A DNA stretch of 64,000 nt from Amylostereum areolatum (GCA_012932865.1 SAXG01000011.1:310001-374000); one strand, 5' to 3'. Counted from the first letter of the stretch, positions 1 to 13,001 are shown. Made by a program: numbers and translations. Notes: a model not told the origin generated them from the sequence alone.

Positions 1-309
1 GATGGCGGGAGGAGTGAGTGAAAGAGGTATCCTTGTCGCGAGGGAAATGGGCGTTGGGGGATTGCTTCGTTTTAAAGAAAGGCGGGGGCGTTAAGCGAGT
101 GCGATGTGGTCGCCGTTACGTCTTTGGCCGGATGGCAGGCGTCGGAGACAAGCGGACAGCCAGTTTAGGGACAAGGACATTTGAGGAAGAACAAACTATA
201 GCGCACGCCCGAGTATAAGAACCGTGCTGGGGGAGACCAGGTCGGCTGGGTCGACGAGAAGTAGGCGCGTACTAGTGGACAAAGGAGCTTCCTAACAAGG
301 CATCCTCTA

Positions 310-1702
310 TCAAGACCGGTTCTCCTCAATGCGGTAGGTTAGGCGGTCCGGGATTTCGACATAGACATGGGAGGAGGTGAAGGTCGGATGGAAATGTTGT
401 TGCATGCGAACATAGCTTTCCCAACGGGACTCAGACAGAGTCACAGAGATACTTTTAAACTTTACGCAAGGTCTCCGGTAGTTCCCACGGGGTCCGGACA
501 TTCGATCTAAGTCAACTTCAAATCTCGTGCGCGGACTCTATGGATGTACATCAAGTAGTTTCACAGAGGAGCGAACAATGGTGTCCGCTGATGGTTCGAA
601 TATGGCAAAGATATCGTCTGCATACTTTGCGAGGACCGACACAATACGCGCATCGCCTGACCACCTTACAAAGGCTTACATCAATCTCAGTCACCGCGTC
701 CCGGCTACCATTCAGACGCGAATACGAGCCGTCGAGCCGCCTGGATGCTCGTGAGGAACACCGTCCAAGCTAGGGCTAGTTCGAACCATCCTGCGCGCAC
801 CAGTAGAGTTTGTACACGGGCAGTCGCTCGCCCAAAAGCCATCGCCCTCCTTCACATTCGCTAGAACGACTTGTTGTCAAGTAACGTTCGTACGACTTGG
901 CACCTGCTGCTCACCTTCTGAGAATAGTCGCAGTACCACTTCACAGGTCGCTTCACTCCAAGTGCCTCTTGGAGTCGCTGAACCACGATCTGGACGTATT
1001 CTGGTCCGGAGACGTGATCAGTATCGATGATAATTGTTGAATAGAGCGATCAGGCCGGATACCCCCTTGCAATCAGTGCGCGCGTATGACATGAGAGGGG
1101 CATTGCACGTCTCTGCGAGGTGGGCGATGACAACGAATGGGGACAAGTACAGCGTGGTGTCGGGCAGTCCAGTGGGGCTTGCTCAAGTTGTGTTTCTTGA
1201 TGTATTTTGCTATTTGACTTTTGGTCAATGGCATCCCGTAGTGGAAGACAGGAGGACTGTTGAAGGCAGTAGGCGTCAAGTTCCGAGGAAGGGTGTCCAA
1301 GGGAGTATTCGGATCTATCACATCCTCTGGGTCCTGTTCAGTGGGTAAGCCAAGGCAAAGGAAATGGCAGGAAAGCGACGAGCCTCTACTTGGCACCTAC
1401 TCATACTCAGAGTCGGAGTCATCGGCCTCACCACTGCCGCCAGTGTTGACATCGCTGCCAGAGCCGTCAGACTCTTCACAATCGCAGTTTTCGCAGTCTT
1501 CACAGTCTTCGCAGTCGCAGTCGCAGTCTTCGTTGTCATCGCTGACATCTCCGTCTGCGCATTCTTCGCTGGCATGCTGGTTGTCTTTAGAAGAAGGAGA
1601 ATGGGTACAGGAAGGGATAGTATAGTCGGGAGAAGGGGCGGGGTAGGCTGGTTTGGCGCAATTGGCCACGGACGCATCGGGACTGCAGCTAGTATGCTGC
1701 AT
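310..1702 (-). CDS. Hypothetical multi-exon protein with acidic Cys/Asp-rich segment
   Basis: I do not recognise this gene. Coding-like segments follow one another on the minus strand. First comes an N-terminal part starting MQHTSCSPDA that runs into a very acidic tract of repeated CDCEDCEDC-type units (about 1420-1560). Next is a segment containing YGMPLTKSQIAKYIKKHNLS (about 1170-1260), then DTDHVSGPEYVQIVVQRLQE (about 940-1030) followed by a good donor, and finally a C-terminal part with SSHVYVEIPDRLTYRIEENR ending at a stop at 310. The segments lie in different frames and need introns or frameshifts to join, and I could not fix every junction. The two outer ends are therefore the limits of visible coding, not proven start and stop. 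It may be a conserved fungal protein of unknown function. Confidence 0.4.
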
Positions 1703-2005
1703 TGTGAGATATACACGAACGTAGCTCTTCCGTCAGCGACTGACTGTTGATGGAAGTAGGATAGAAGTTCAAGATGTCGCGGCTTGCAGGTTGAACGTTG
1801 AAAAGTTGCTCAATGTTCTGCTTTGTTCAATGTTGTCCTGCCACACTGACTTTCCCACGCCCAGGTCACGCGCCGACGAAACGCGCTCCTCCGCCTCGCG
1901 AGGCGCACGACGACCGACGTCACCGACAAACATTTACTTTCGCTTGCACTCCCATCAATAATCCCACTCCTTTCCTTCTTTTTCTCTTTCTCATCCTCTG
2001 GAAGT

Positions 2006-3556
2006 ATGCTCAAGACGAGGCAGAGGACCAGACGACTCACGGATCCGAGGAAGTACCCCTCACGGCCACGCACATCCCCTCTCTCGTCCCCGACCCGCGT
2101 CGCTTCCAAACCTTCGCCTAAAACTCCACCTATCATTCCACCCGCGCCTTCTTCTCTCAGTGAAGTCGAGCAGACGAGCGAGATGAGCTCAGAAGACAGT
2201 GACGAGCATCTTCAAGGGACTCCTTCAGCTCCTCCGAGTCGAAGGGAACCTGCGCCGGAACCACCCCCGGCGACATCATCCTGGACCGATCTCGACCTTT
2301 CCATCGTTATTGCACTGGCGGCACCAATAGGAAGCTGGCTCACCGGAGGAGACCATCTCAAAAACGCGATTCTCATCCTACTTCTCATCATATATCTTCA
2401 CCAGCTCATAACGAGTGCGTATAGTTCCCCTTCTATGTCTCCTTCTGCGCTTATTGTGTTTGCTGTTTAGTTCCCTGGGAACTCTACCGCTTCGGCCCGT
2501 CCACGTCGCCCCCACCCCCACTTCGCATCCGCCCCTCCCGACAACACGGAAACGGCGCGTCTCGAGAGACTGGCCACCACCGAATTACATCGCCACGAAT
2601 TCTTCTACCTTCTCCTCGCGATCAGTCACACCATTCCTTGGTGCAAAACTCCTTCGCTGTCGTCCTCGCGTCGATCAACGGACTCCCACAAGCTTTCTTG
2701 GTTCAGCACCACACTCTTCATCCTTGCAACCGGCATTCGGCCATGGTCGCACGCCATTGCTCGCCTTCGCGAGCGCACCGCCTCCCTCCACGATGCCGTA
2801 CATTACCCTTCTTCCGAGCATCAACGTGTCTCCGAGGCCAAACTGCAATCAGTCCTGGATCGTGTGGAGGTCCTCGAGAAGGAGCTAGCGTTGGTCAAGG
2901 AGGTCATGGCTACGGAAGCATACGTCGATGAAGGACTTCGCGATCTCGACGAAGGGCTGGAGGCCGTTGAACGCATGGTGGAGAAGAGTGAACGCAAGAC
3001 CGAGACGACCCGCGTCGCCCACGAGAACAGGCTTTTCATCGTGGAGAAAGGTGTCAGTCGTGTGGCCGAAAGAAGGCATGACCTCTCACCTGCGCTCCTC
3101 GGCCACCATCGCTACGCAGACCAAATCCTTGGAGCACCGAACCTGCCTTTCCCGACCATGATCCACGCTCTGTCTTTCCTCTGGATGATCATAACTCTCG
3201 GGTTCCTTAGGCAATCGACGCATACGCGACCAAGCCCCCGACGCCCCGTTCGCCAGAAAGGCGTACCTTCGGCACACAGCGTCTCCTCACCTCGGCGGCT
3301 GGAGACTATCCCTGAAGATATTCCCATGGTAGTAACTGGCATCGTCGCTTCTCCAGACAGCGATCCCGATTCCGATTTGGCGGATAACGAGGAGTATGGA
3401 AAGGCGCGTCCGCCCGTTGACCAAAGTCCAGAGACGCCACCCTCGCTAAAGCAGTCCATGGTGCAGACGACTTCGAATGTGGTCTCGTTGCCGTATCGCA
3501 CTTCGGTGGGCATACTTACGACTGCTGCATCGCAAGTGCAACGTCTTTGGCGTTGA
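2006..3556 (+). CDS. Membrane protein with coiled coil, hypothetical
   Basis: The N-terminus (MLKTRQRTRR) is basic and Ser/Pro-rich. A hydrophobic segment around LKNAILILLLIIYLHQLI follows, then an intron from about 2415 to 2470. The next exon holds a second hydrophobic region, a coiled coil around LDRVEVLEKELALVKEV (about 2850-3060), a further membrane-like segment (PFPTMIHALSFLWMIITLGF) and a polar tail ending QVQRLWR. This layout matches a family of unnamed agaricomycete membrane proteins, so no function is assigned. After PWELY the frame must shift by one base near 2488 to continue as ASARPRRP, and the long coiled-coil exon then runs cleanly to the stop. The shift is either a sequence error or a genuine lesion. 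Confidence 0.6.
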
Positions 3557-3881
3557 ACCCTTCTAACCGACTTCGTTCTCTGCTGTGTATCATCACTTAT
3601 ACCCATTCCTCGTCGGCCCTTCTTTGTATCATTTGTATCGTCTTCTTGTCTTATATGTAGCCTCCTCACCGTCTCTCTCTTCCGTCCATACGTACCCTAC
3701 GTTACTTCGCGCGAGCTTCTGATTTCGGACGTTCAGGTTCTCCGTGTTCTGTATTATTCGTTGTACTTTATCCAGGTAGTGTGCGTACTCGCCGCCATCA
3801 ACCGTCGTGTTTCGTTGTCATGAATCATGATACTTACAAAGAACCCATACCGGTATGTATTCAAGGACAAGTTTACCGAAC
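3557..3881. other. Intergenic, convergent ends
   Basis: The 3' ends of the membrane-protein gene and P450 #1 face each other here. I see no gene or notable repeat. Confidence 0.5.
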
Positions 3882-5932
3882 TTACGCCTCTTCAGCCTCG
3901 ATGGCCGTCGCCAAGATCAAGCCCTTCGCTTTTTCGCTCCTAGGCACGATACGACATCGGAGCTGACGCGGATACCTTCAAGTTCTCAGCTCAATCAGCC
4001 TCTGTGCTCACGAAGTCAGAGATAAAACTCACACCACCATCCCCGTAGTCATGTCCTCCCCTGAATCGATCTCCCTGCCCTGCTCGTCGACGTCCTTGAC
4101 AATGTCGAACGCAGGCTAGGATGGACGCCATTGTGATCCACATCGAGGAGCGCGCCATGAATCGTCCAGGGCAGGTGCGACGGCCGCATCCGAATGCGAT
4201 CTCGGGGAAGTTTTCCGTGGAGGAGGGAGTTCCCGTTGAAACAGAGGAGGGCTGAAGCCAGCGTTCGGGGGAGAAGTAAAAAGGGTTAGGGTAGGTTTCG
4301 GGGATCGTGGAGGACCGCCCTGAAAAGGCTTTTTCAGAGAGAGACTAAACCGGTGTCAGTTGGATACGTACCAGGCGTTCGGGATAACGATGGAACCGCC
4401 GGGGATGAAGTAGTTGTTGTAGACATCGTCCGCCATAACACGGTGCTGGATCGCTGCATATGACCACCCCGTTATTCGAAAGTAGCCTATTTCGAGCGGG
4501 GGGAGACTATGCGTACCTAATGGTGTGACGGTCTGCCATCGAAGCGTCTCCTTCAGTAGTGCATCGAGGTATGGCAAAGTGCCTTCGTCCGAGAAATCGG
4601 GGAGACGGTCGTTGCCTACGACGCGATCTATCTCTTGCTGGGCGGCGCGCTGGGCGTCGGGATATTTGGTCATAGCGAGCATGAAAAAGGCCAGCGCAGA
4701 TACCGTCTATCGCGCCGTTCATGTCAGAAATTCGGAAGCCTGATGGAAAGGAATGCTCACGGTGTCGGCACCAGCCATGTAGATGTTCGCAGGGATCTGC
4801 TTTGCGAAGGCGGGATCCCCCTCTTCGTTCATTATGGAGAGTGTGACGGAGGGCTTCGCCGCATTGTTCGCCTGATGTGGCAATTAATCGTTCGCCGTCT
4901 TCCCATGTACATGTATTGGTCGCTCACCACTGATCTCTGGACGGCTTTATAGGGCTCTTCTACCATATCATCCACGGCCCGTGCGAAGGGTTCTGCGTCT
5001 TTCTTCCATTGACCTCCGAAGAACCAGGACGGCGTCTTTGTTACTGTGGGGTGATTTCCATAGTTAGAATGACTCTATATCGTTCCGGAGGAAACGCACA
5101 GAAGGGAACAGCGTCGAATAGGCTAGCCTCAGAACTCGATCCCATGCAAAGGCCTTCCATTGCCTTCTCCGCGATATGCACGTATGGGTCATTTCGAGGC
5201 TTGACATCGAGGCCGTAACCAATAGACAGTGTGATGTAGTTCGCCATGCTGCACCCAAAGTTGTCAACCATCACGTACTGAACCCAAGCACGGGGTATAC
5301 ACACTGGCGCAGGTGCTGGTGATAATCTTCCGGCTGCTCGAGTAAGTTGCGAAGGACCGTGTGCGCGGCTTTGAGCAGGAGTGGATGGAAGGTCGGCGTG
5401 GCGGAGGGTTGGAAGTACGTATGGAATGCCCGGCGCATGGACCGCCAACGTTCGCCATACGGCAAAAGGGCCAGGAGCCAGTTGATGTGCAGTCTTCGGA
5501 GGTCGTATGTAAGCGTGACGGCACGGAGAACAATGAATGCACAGCACACATCTTTCGCATGGCGTTCAGAGGAGGTCGGTCCGAGTACTGTGCCGAGCGC
5601 TTTTCGAAGAGCTCTTCAACGGCCTTGGCAGAGTTTACGATGATGAAGTGCGTCCCGAACGAAGACAGATGGATGAGATCGGAACCTGTCGTCGGAGCGT
5701 CGTTCAATGAAAGACGGAAGATAGTAGATAAGTCATCCTCACCAAATTCTTGGGACCACCGTGCGTAGGTGAGCCATTCGTGCTCCTTGGGTACATGGTA
5801 GTAGTTGCCAATTATAGGAAGGCCTTTTGGACCAGGTGGGAGAGGTAATCGAGTTCGCAATTTCACGAGCCATCTCAGAAAGAAAATGACCGCGAGACTG
5901 CAGAGGAAAGAGGGGATGCCTTGGGTCGACAT
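3882..5932 (-). CDS. Cytochrome P450 #1 (OrdA-like group), frameshifted
   Basis: Microsomal monooxygenase. The start MSTQGIPSFLCSLAVIFF is a membrane anchor followed by the proline hinge LPLPPGPKGLPIIGN. Then come FEKRSAQYSDRP, an I-helix region (IPANIYMAGADTV), the ExxR helix (LLKETLRW), and the heme loop FGCGRRTCPGRFMARSS near 4150-4190, in which Cys is the heme ligand. About eight introns are needed. The C-terminal exon reads YPRQLRCRIVPRSEKAKG and stops at 3882. Two single-base insertions interrupt it: one in a G run near 4300 (between HDP and ETYPNPF) and one near 4110 (after ASILA). It is a paralogue of P450 #2 and #3. The agaricomycete group is often annotated as O-methylsterigmatocystin oxidoreductase-like, but the real substrate is unknown. 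It could be a pseudogene if the shifts are genuine. Confidence 0.8.
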
Positions 5933-5981
5933 GGCCGTGAGTAGAGAGATAACGGATAACGACAGCTACTCCTCACGCTGG

Positions 5982-5988
5982 TTATATA
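5982..5988 (-). promoter_or_regulatory. TATA box of P450 #1
   Basis: TATATAA reads on the minus strand about 50 nt upstream of the P450 #1 start codon. Confidence 0.5.
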
Positions 5989-7539
5989 GGCATTCAATGA
6001 GAAGCCATCATGTGCTCCGACGGCGGGATACTGCTCCAAGGTGTCGTCCAAAATAACACCTGGGTTGGCTAGGGTTGGATGAAGCGGCTGATAAGTATCT
6101 TCTCAGCAGCAGAGTTCGCAGACATCGGCCGCATTGACGCAACTTGACAGATACCCTTTCGCCTTGGATATTACCATCTTGGTTGTTTTGGAAGGGAAAG
6201 TCAGACCAAGTACGTAGAGAAAGCGCTAAGGGACGTGAGAGCAGTCGAAAGCGTAAAGGGAATACGCGCACTCCTCTCGGGAGTCTTTCGGACCTTCGAT
6301 ACCCCACGACGCTGTGCATTGCAATAAGAAGGATATGCTCAGTGTGGGGGGCTGTACGGGGTGTATTTGTGTGTTCATCGGTGTACGGGGCGCCTTGAAA
6401 AGTACATAAGTAACTTCACTTCTTGTAGTGAGAGCTCGAGTGCGCGCGTGGAAGTCACCTCCAACATAAACGTGAGCGTTTGAAGGACTCGCTGCCAGCC
6501 TTTTCATCCGCATGCTGGCTAGAGGGGGTGGCCCATCGTCGTGACATCGTTAACAGTCTTGATTTTGCATAAAATTAGTACCGTTCTGGACGGCAAGCTT
6601 GCCAGTGATGGTCGATCTTTCTGCTGTGAAGTCGAAGAACCGGTACCCGCCGTATTTAGTCATAGGTACTTGACGCGGGATATAAATGTATTTAAATAAA
6701 TAAAAAAGAAGAACCGGTACCGTGAGACAGTGACACATGCGCGATCACATGATAGAGCGAAACGCGCTGCTTTCAGTTTCAACTTTGTATATATATCCTT
6801 TGGCCACCTCAGTCTGAGCAGTCAGAAAAGATTGAGCAGAGCTACCAGGAAGCTACTAACTTGCAGTTGAAGTAAGCAGCGTAGAGATGCCGATCATCGA
6901 CCACCATTGCCATTGAACCATCTGCTATCGCTAAAGCACATCTCCGCCACCGTCGTTTCCATAGTCTTCGAAACAATATGCCATTCCCAAGGCTGTCCAA
7001 CCATCAAGGGAGGGTGACAATGGTTGGATTTGCTTCCGTCGGTGCTTTGTGACCTAAAACGGGTTGAGCACGCTTAGTGCCACTAAACGATCGGAAGGAG
7101 AAAACGCGTCCTCTCTCCGTGTAGTCGGGTACTATGTCCGACGTGAAAGGAGAACCTCCACGATACTCACTGCACGAGTAGCCACTATACACATACCACC
7201 CAATACAACGAGGCTCTTCTCAGTTGATCGAGCCCATGGCACTCGGTTTGGCGAGGAGGGACAAAGAGAAGGTTATGTTCGCTCCAGGATCCGGAAGACC
7301 GAGCGCCGGAGATGAGGATGGTCGCAGGGTAATTTGTGTATAGTCAAAGCGTGCTGGAGGCAACTGTCAATTAGCAGTGGCATCGGCAGCCGTTTCGGGC
7401 GGTGAATACGTCTTGAAAGGGAAGACTAAAGCCAGCCAGCGAGACACAGTACCCAATGTTGCGGTCTCTCATTGTCCCGTTGCAGAGCGCCGAGTCATTA
7501 TACTGGGTGGCAAGGAGCGGTCCCTTTCAGAGCGTCCTT
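5989..7539. other. Intergenic, no gene recognised
   Basis: Only short, overlapping, non-conserved reading frames occur here. A TATATATA stretch lies near 6787. I found no CaaX-terminated mini-ORF on either strand by eye. Confidence 0.4.
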
Positions 7540-7547
7540 TATAAATA
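7540..7547 (+). promoter_or_regulatory. TATA box of zinc-finger gene
   Basis: TATAAATA lies about 92 nt before the start codon at 7639. A pyrimidine- and CA-rich leader follows it. Confidence 0.55.
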
Positions 7548-7638
7548 AGAGAGAGCGAGAAGAATCGTCCATAACCTCCCATTTCCCTCACCAGATCCAT
7601 ACCACGCCCACCCACTCGCAAAACCTTCCCCACTCACA

Positions 7639-9519
7639 ATGGCTCACTTCAACAACCAGAACCTCGATGGAGATAGCGCACCCGCCCACAGCATCCAGGC
7701 GCCGTCCGCCGATAATACATCCCTCACTGGCCAACGATCTGTGAGTCGCGGGGAATCATCCAAATTCATGTTCGAAACTCACTGTGTTCTAGACTGGCCC
7801 CTCTTCTTCCTGCTGGGGGTGCTCTCTTCTCGAATTATTACGCTTGGGGTACATTGAATACGAACGATCGCGCCGACGAAGCTGCCTTTTTCAATGCTGA
7901 GTTGGTGAGTATCGCGTTGAATCAGCAAGCAGCTTATGCTTACCGACGGGCCACGATGTCTCAGCAGCCGCAAACTTCTCAATCAGCCTTCCAAGGCGTA
8001 TTGCAAGACTTCCATGGGTTTTGCCCCAACCCTGGAGTGGGTGTCGCTCAGTTTGCATCGGAGTTGGACAATGCGTCCCCGAACGAGGTCAGTCGTCTAT
8101 CCATCCTGGGTGAGAAAGGTATGATTGACGACCCATCCACAGCTCCACGGCTCGCAGCCCACCGACTTCGCGTTCACGAACGTTCCCCAATATTTAGCCC
8201 CTCAAACATCCGATCGCCGCTTTCCAACCTATGCCGCCCCCTTCGTGCAGCAATATGCCGTCCATCAATTCGACTTCGCCCCTGTTTCTGAGCGGGAGAT
8301 GCCGTCCACGATGTCCACCACGGTGAGTCCGATATCCATTGCTGCTGTTCATCCCCCTGATCACCGTTGGCCCGATGCCAGTATCAGCAGCAAAACAACC
8401 ATCAACACACCTCTCGTGCCCCCGCCTCTGCGCTTTCCACGCGTGGGCACGCCATCCAAGGTAAGCCGACCCGCCTGTACCCAAGGACCGAAACTGACGA
8501 AAAATTCCAGCCTCAGCTCCCGCCTTCACGGCGCCGAATATGGCGTTCGCAAACATCGCGTCCTCGTCAAGGACATCGCCGGCCTTTGAGCAGCTCCGAA
8601 ACCATATCGGCGGTCCCCATCCCTTCCGACAGCGCCCGACCATCCCCTTGCACGATGACGGGGAAGGGTGGAATCCATTCCACAACACATTTGGTCGGTG
8701 TGCGACGGCCCTCGATACCCGTCGACCACAAACATCCAATGGGTTTCGTACGGCGTCGAGGGGGCATATCCAGCGGTCTCCAACCGCTGGTCCATCAAGG
8801 AATCCGCACGACTCGGTGTCCGCATTCTCATCCTCCACCATGGAGCTCTACGGACAGGGTCTGAACCAGACCCTGGTAGCTGACAACGACTTATCCTCGA
8901 AGCAATCCTTCGAGGGAAATTTCCCGCAGGATTTGTCGTCCTTCGGAGCTACGTCGTCGCCTGCTACAGGGTCGAGCGTTCCACCGAGCCATGCCAGGAA
9001 AAGGAAGTACGATGCCATGGACGACAGGAAGGGGAAGGCTGGCAGCAAGAGTCGGAGACAGCACCTGCAACCAAGAAGCCTGCAAGGTGCTTGATAGATG
9101 GCTGTGGGAAGCTCTTTAACAGGTATCCGGACCTCATCCGCCACCAAGAGCAGTCCAACATCCATCGTGGTCCCTAACGCGCCCTTGTATCATTGCACAT
9201 ATTGCTGGGGACTGTCGTCCGCCCGTCGCGACAACGTGAAGCGCCATTTTAGGAACCTGTCCAAGGTACACCTGGGAAAATCAGGGTGGGGTCAAGGCGC
9301 AGGCTGGTGTACGACTGGCCAGCTGGCGTACTTGACGATGGCGGAAGCGAACATTTGGAAGGCTTTGCAGGACATTGAGGGGCAGGATACAGTACAGGGA
9401 TGAAGTGGTGGGTGGCGACGATGGAAAAGGCGACGGAGAAGGCGACAGGTGGGGATGAAGATGCCACGGATGGAGAAGAGGAAGATGGAGGATCGATGCT
9501 AGATGGCGAGGACGATTAG
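7639..9519 (+). CDS. C2H2-like zinc-finger protein, frameshifted
   Basis: Likely nuclear DNA-binding protein. It starts MAHFNNQNLDGDSAPAHS; short introns begin at 7741 (GTGAGT) and around 7903. A long Ser/Pro-rich, low-complexity middle leads to a basic motif HARKRKYDAMDDRK and two fingers. Finger 1 is CLIDGCGKLFNRYPDLIRH plus a later His (C-x4-C-x12-H-x6-H). Finger 2 is HCTYCWGLSSARRDNVKRH plus a later His (C-x2-C-x13-H-x7-H). The C-terminus is acidic (DEDATDGEEEDGG) and stops at 9519. Four single-base shifts break the reading: near 7815 (a G run), 9031 (a G run), 9175 (between HRGP and NAPLYHC, directly between the fingers) and 9399. Because meaningful protein resumes after each, sequence error is likely. 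No specific family name can be given. Confidence 0.65.
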
Positions 9520-10292
9520 GGTGTATATCGTATACGAAGCAGGCGACATACCATAGGATGTTTCTCCAGATGATCACAGACGCATTTCACATTTTTCTCC
9601 CAACCGCCGGATGTGTTGACGGAGGTTGGAGGTCGAAGGGAAGATGTGAGGACACTAGCGGGCGGGTGCTCGCGTTTTCAATGCAACCCAACGAGGCAAG
9701 TCGACCTGGATTAACGCGCAATTTCGTTCTTGATATCGATCACTGGGTTGCCTCGTTCCTTCTTCGCACCTGAGTAATCATCAGACGTGGATGTATGGCG
9801 TAGGAAGTCCAACGTACCTCGTGTAAGTGGTCCACGTAGCAGAAGCACTGACGATGCAAATTAGCGACACCGAAACCCAACTCAAGGTGCAAAGTCAGCG
9901 CGATGAGTGCTGCATGCACGATGTGCGGTGAGAATGTATGATATATCATGATGAGGAATTGCGAAGACGTACAGTTGTGGAATCATTGGATCCTTTGAAC
10001 GCGTTAGGCTGACCCTAGGCTGGTGATAACCTTCTTAGGGGATCCAAGAGGAGGGAATAGGGTCTTCTGCTTTCATGGCGGTGGAACTAGTCCGACCTGC
10101 AACAGGTTTACGATAGAGCAAACGGCAAGCCAGAGTGGCCGTCGTATTTTCATGGGCGCTAGATTAAGCGCTAAGCGCCAAGCGCCAGAAGGCCCTTTGA
10201 AGTTTGCCATAGTCCAACCATAGTCCTAGTGACTACAAAATGACATACAGCATACTAGTACTCTACTCTAATCCTGTATACTCCCCCCCTCT
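9520..10292. other. Intergenic, no gene recognised
   Basis: No long or conserved reading frame. A short self-similar run of GCGCTAAGCGCCAAGCGCC lies near 10165-10190. Confidence 0.4.
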
Positions 10293-10770
10293 ATGTCAAT
10301 GGACGGCTTGTCTGCACCACAACCCAATGGACCGGACAGAAAACCGCGTGGACGAGGACGTGATCGCTCTCGTGGTGGACTAGGCAAATACTTGCGCGCC
10401 CGTGGCCGCCCAGCTGAGTTCGATGCGAGGCCGAATCCTTGCGAAGACAGTTGGGCACCAACGCGGATCGGTTTATCGAGCTAGAGTCAGAGCTGGATTC
10501 GGATGGTACGATTTCACTTCTATGAGCGCTCTAATAGAAGAAATTACTGTACTGATGATTTTTGGTGTAGGTGAAGAAGTCATCAAGCCAGAGGTCGACC
10601 TCTCTATGTTCCTTGAGATGCAGAGGCTATAGGCGCTCCCCGACCCCATCGCACCTTCGCATGAGGAATAGGGCGACGACGACGTGGACCATTCACTCGC
10701 ACATATAACTTCGAAGCAGACACCTGCACCTGGAGCTGCACCTGGAGCTTCTTCTATGAAGGGCATAGTA
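10293..10770 (+). pseudogene. Decayed copy of a conserved Arg/Gly-rich fungal protein
   Basis: The reading begins MSMDGLSAPQPN and continues with RKPRGRGRDRSRGGLGKYL, the typical start of a conserved agaricomycete protein of unknown function. A one-base deletion near 10424 shifts it from PAEFDA to EAESLRRQLGTNADRFIELE. A normal intron (about 10505-10570) follows, then EEVIKPEVDLSMFLEMQRL. After that, two in-frame TAG codons interrupt clearly coding-like sequence (ALPDPIAPSHEE, then GDDDVDHSLAHITSKQ), and similarity fades near 10770. The retained intron argues against retroposition, and the two stops argue for a true pseudogene rather than sequence error alone. Confidence 0.55.
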
Positions 10771-10872
10771 TGTACAACAGATCGGATGGGAAACTACCCT
10801 TACGCTTGCAGTCGGGTCTGAGATCGGCTGCTCGATACCGGTAGTACACATCGAGTCCAAGGATTTCAAGAT

Positions 10873-13001
10873 TCAAGGTTGGTTCTCCCCCTCATCTTCA
10901 CCCAAGGACGTCATCAACCTTCGCGCCGCCTCCGACCTCGGCTTCACGCTAAACTTGAAAGGTTTCGGATACCTATTCATTCGCAGATAACGACATTGAG
11001 CGTTAACGCGTGCGGAACGAGTATGACCGGCACTCACGAGATGACGCCCGAACTATATTCCTCCGTCACCTCGATTTTGCGTCCGTGATCGTCGACGGCG
11101 TGATTGATGTCGAACACGGCGAGCAGGTTCACGATGACGATCCAAACGGTTGAGCGCGCTAAATGCCGGCCAGGACATATGCGCCGTCCGAATCCGAAGA
11201 TCTCGTCTGGAAACTTATCATCTTGGCCAAGGAAACGTTCTGGATTGAATGCTTCTGGGTTGGGTCCGTATTCAGCTTCGTTGTGCAGGATAGCCCTATC
11301 GTCATACAGGTGTACATTTTCAGTGTCAATTACACGGTATAGTATAAGAGGAAGACTTACCAAGCGTTTCCGATCACAGTTGTCCCGCCAGGAATAAAGT
11401 TACCCTCGTAGATGTCATCCTGAACCAACCGATGAGGAGTGGCTGCCAGATTTATCAACATTGTATCAGGAAGGATATGCAAGTGGTCGGTACTGCTTAC
11501 TTAGTGGTACCACGGGGTGCCAGCGCTGCACTTCTTTTACTAGCGCGTTGACGTATGGGAGTGATGTCTCGTCGTCGAAACCGGGTAAACGCGATGATCC
11601 CACCACCGCGTCGATCTCCGCCTGAGCGCGGCTCTGTGCATCGGGATTTGATATCATAGCGAGCAAAAAAGTCATAAAAGAGGAGATCGTCTGAAATGCG
11701 CGCGTAAGCTCGAATGGGAAAAGCATGCGGGTGGATAACTGTGCTTACTGTATCCGCAGCGCCGAGGTAGGACGCTGCCGGTACTGCTTGCGCAGACACC
11801 CTGTCTTTCTTTGAGTCCGGGAGGGTGCTTTGCTCCATGATGATTGACGCTGCCATCGACGGGGGAGCATTACCTCTAGCCTACACGCGTTCAACCTCCA
11901 TTCCGCGAAAAGGCTCGCACAGGAAAGAAACTGAACGCACCACCGCCATTTCGGTCTCTTTGTACGGTTTCTCAAGAACATCGACAATCGATTGTGCATA
12001 CTTTGGAATGTCCTTTTTAAGGCCGGCCCCAGGGAACCACCACGGCATGTGTCGCACTGTGCAACTTTATGGATGAACGAACACAGGGAGACGGTATTGA
12101 CACTCACTGAACGGCAGCATATCGAATATCAATCCTCCAAACTGTGTTCCGAGAGCGAAGGCGGTCATGGCATGTTCTGCCAGCTCAACCCATTCGTCGC
12201 CAGCAGGCTTGATGTCTATGCCATAAGCAATAGACAAGATGACTTGACCGGCCATGCTACCAACCATTGAGTGATGTATAATTCGGGGAATGGGAAAAAC
12301 ACACTGTCGAAAATGCCGCTCTAGTGCATCGGGATCTTGGAGGGTATTGCTCAATAGGTCGCGCGTAGCCTTAATTTCCAGGGGTCTGTATTTCTGGCTT
12401 GCATGAGAGTTCATCGTAGAATGATATATCTTCCTTTGCTGACGCCACATCGATCCATACGGCATCGCAGGGGTAAGCCAAGTGAAGCCGAACCTAAAGA
12501 GAAGAAAACACTGGGCGCTGGCCAACAGTGTCACATGAAGAACGCTCACTCACATGTCATTTAACGCCGTCAATGCCGGACTGGCGGAAGCGAACATGCG
12601 TGAGACGAGAAATACCAAAGACAGAACCCCGCTTACCGATCAGAATAGAGGGACGAGCGTTTTTCGAAGAGGTCCGTCGCCGCCTTCGCCGTGTTAAGAA
12701 CAACGATTTCTTGTCCCAAGGTCTTCGCATACACAAGGTCCGAGTCTACCAATTGTGTTCAACATTGACTAAGGGTCTCAACTAAAGTGGACGTACTGTA
12801 TTTTCTGCACCATTCGCGATATACGACCCACCCATTCTTGTTGGGCATGTTCAGAAGGTTTCCCAGCAATGGCAGTGGTGTGGGACCTGGTGGCAGTCGG
12901 AGGCCTCTGTTCGCACTTGCACGACGCCGAATAGAATAGAGGATGAGGATGGTGAGGATGGCGAGAAACACCGCTAGGGAATCTGCGAGTCTGAGCACCA
13001 T
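10873..13001 (-). CDS. Cytochrome P450 #2 (OrdA-like group), intact
   Basis: Microsomal monooxygenase that reads through without frameshift once introns are removed. It starts MVLRLADSLAVFLAILTIL (membrane anchor); an ATG 42 nt upstream is in frame, but the downstream one places the anchor at the N-terminus as is usual. Landmarks in order are the hinge LRLPPGPTPLPLLGN, LFEKRSSLYSDR, MWRQQRKIYH, the I-helix region ASYLGAADTV, the ExxR helix LVKEVQRWHPV, PERFLG, and the heme loop FGFGRRICPGRHLARS. The last exon reads YPKPFKFSVKPRSEAARRL and stops at 10873. A TATAAG element lies about 50 nt upstream. It is a close paralogue of P450 #3, with the same intron positions and the same C-terminal exon. 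The substrate is unknown. Confidence 0.9.
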
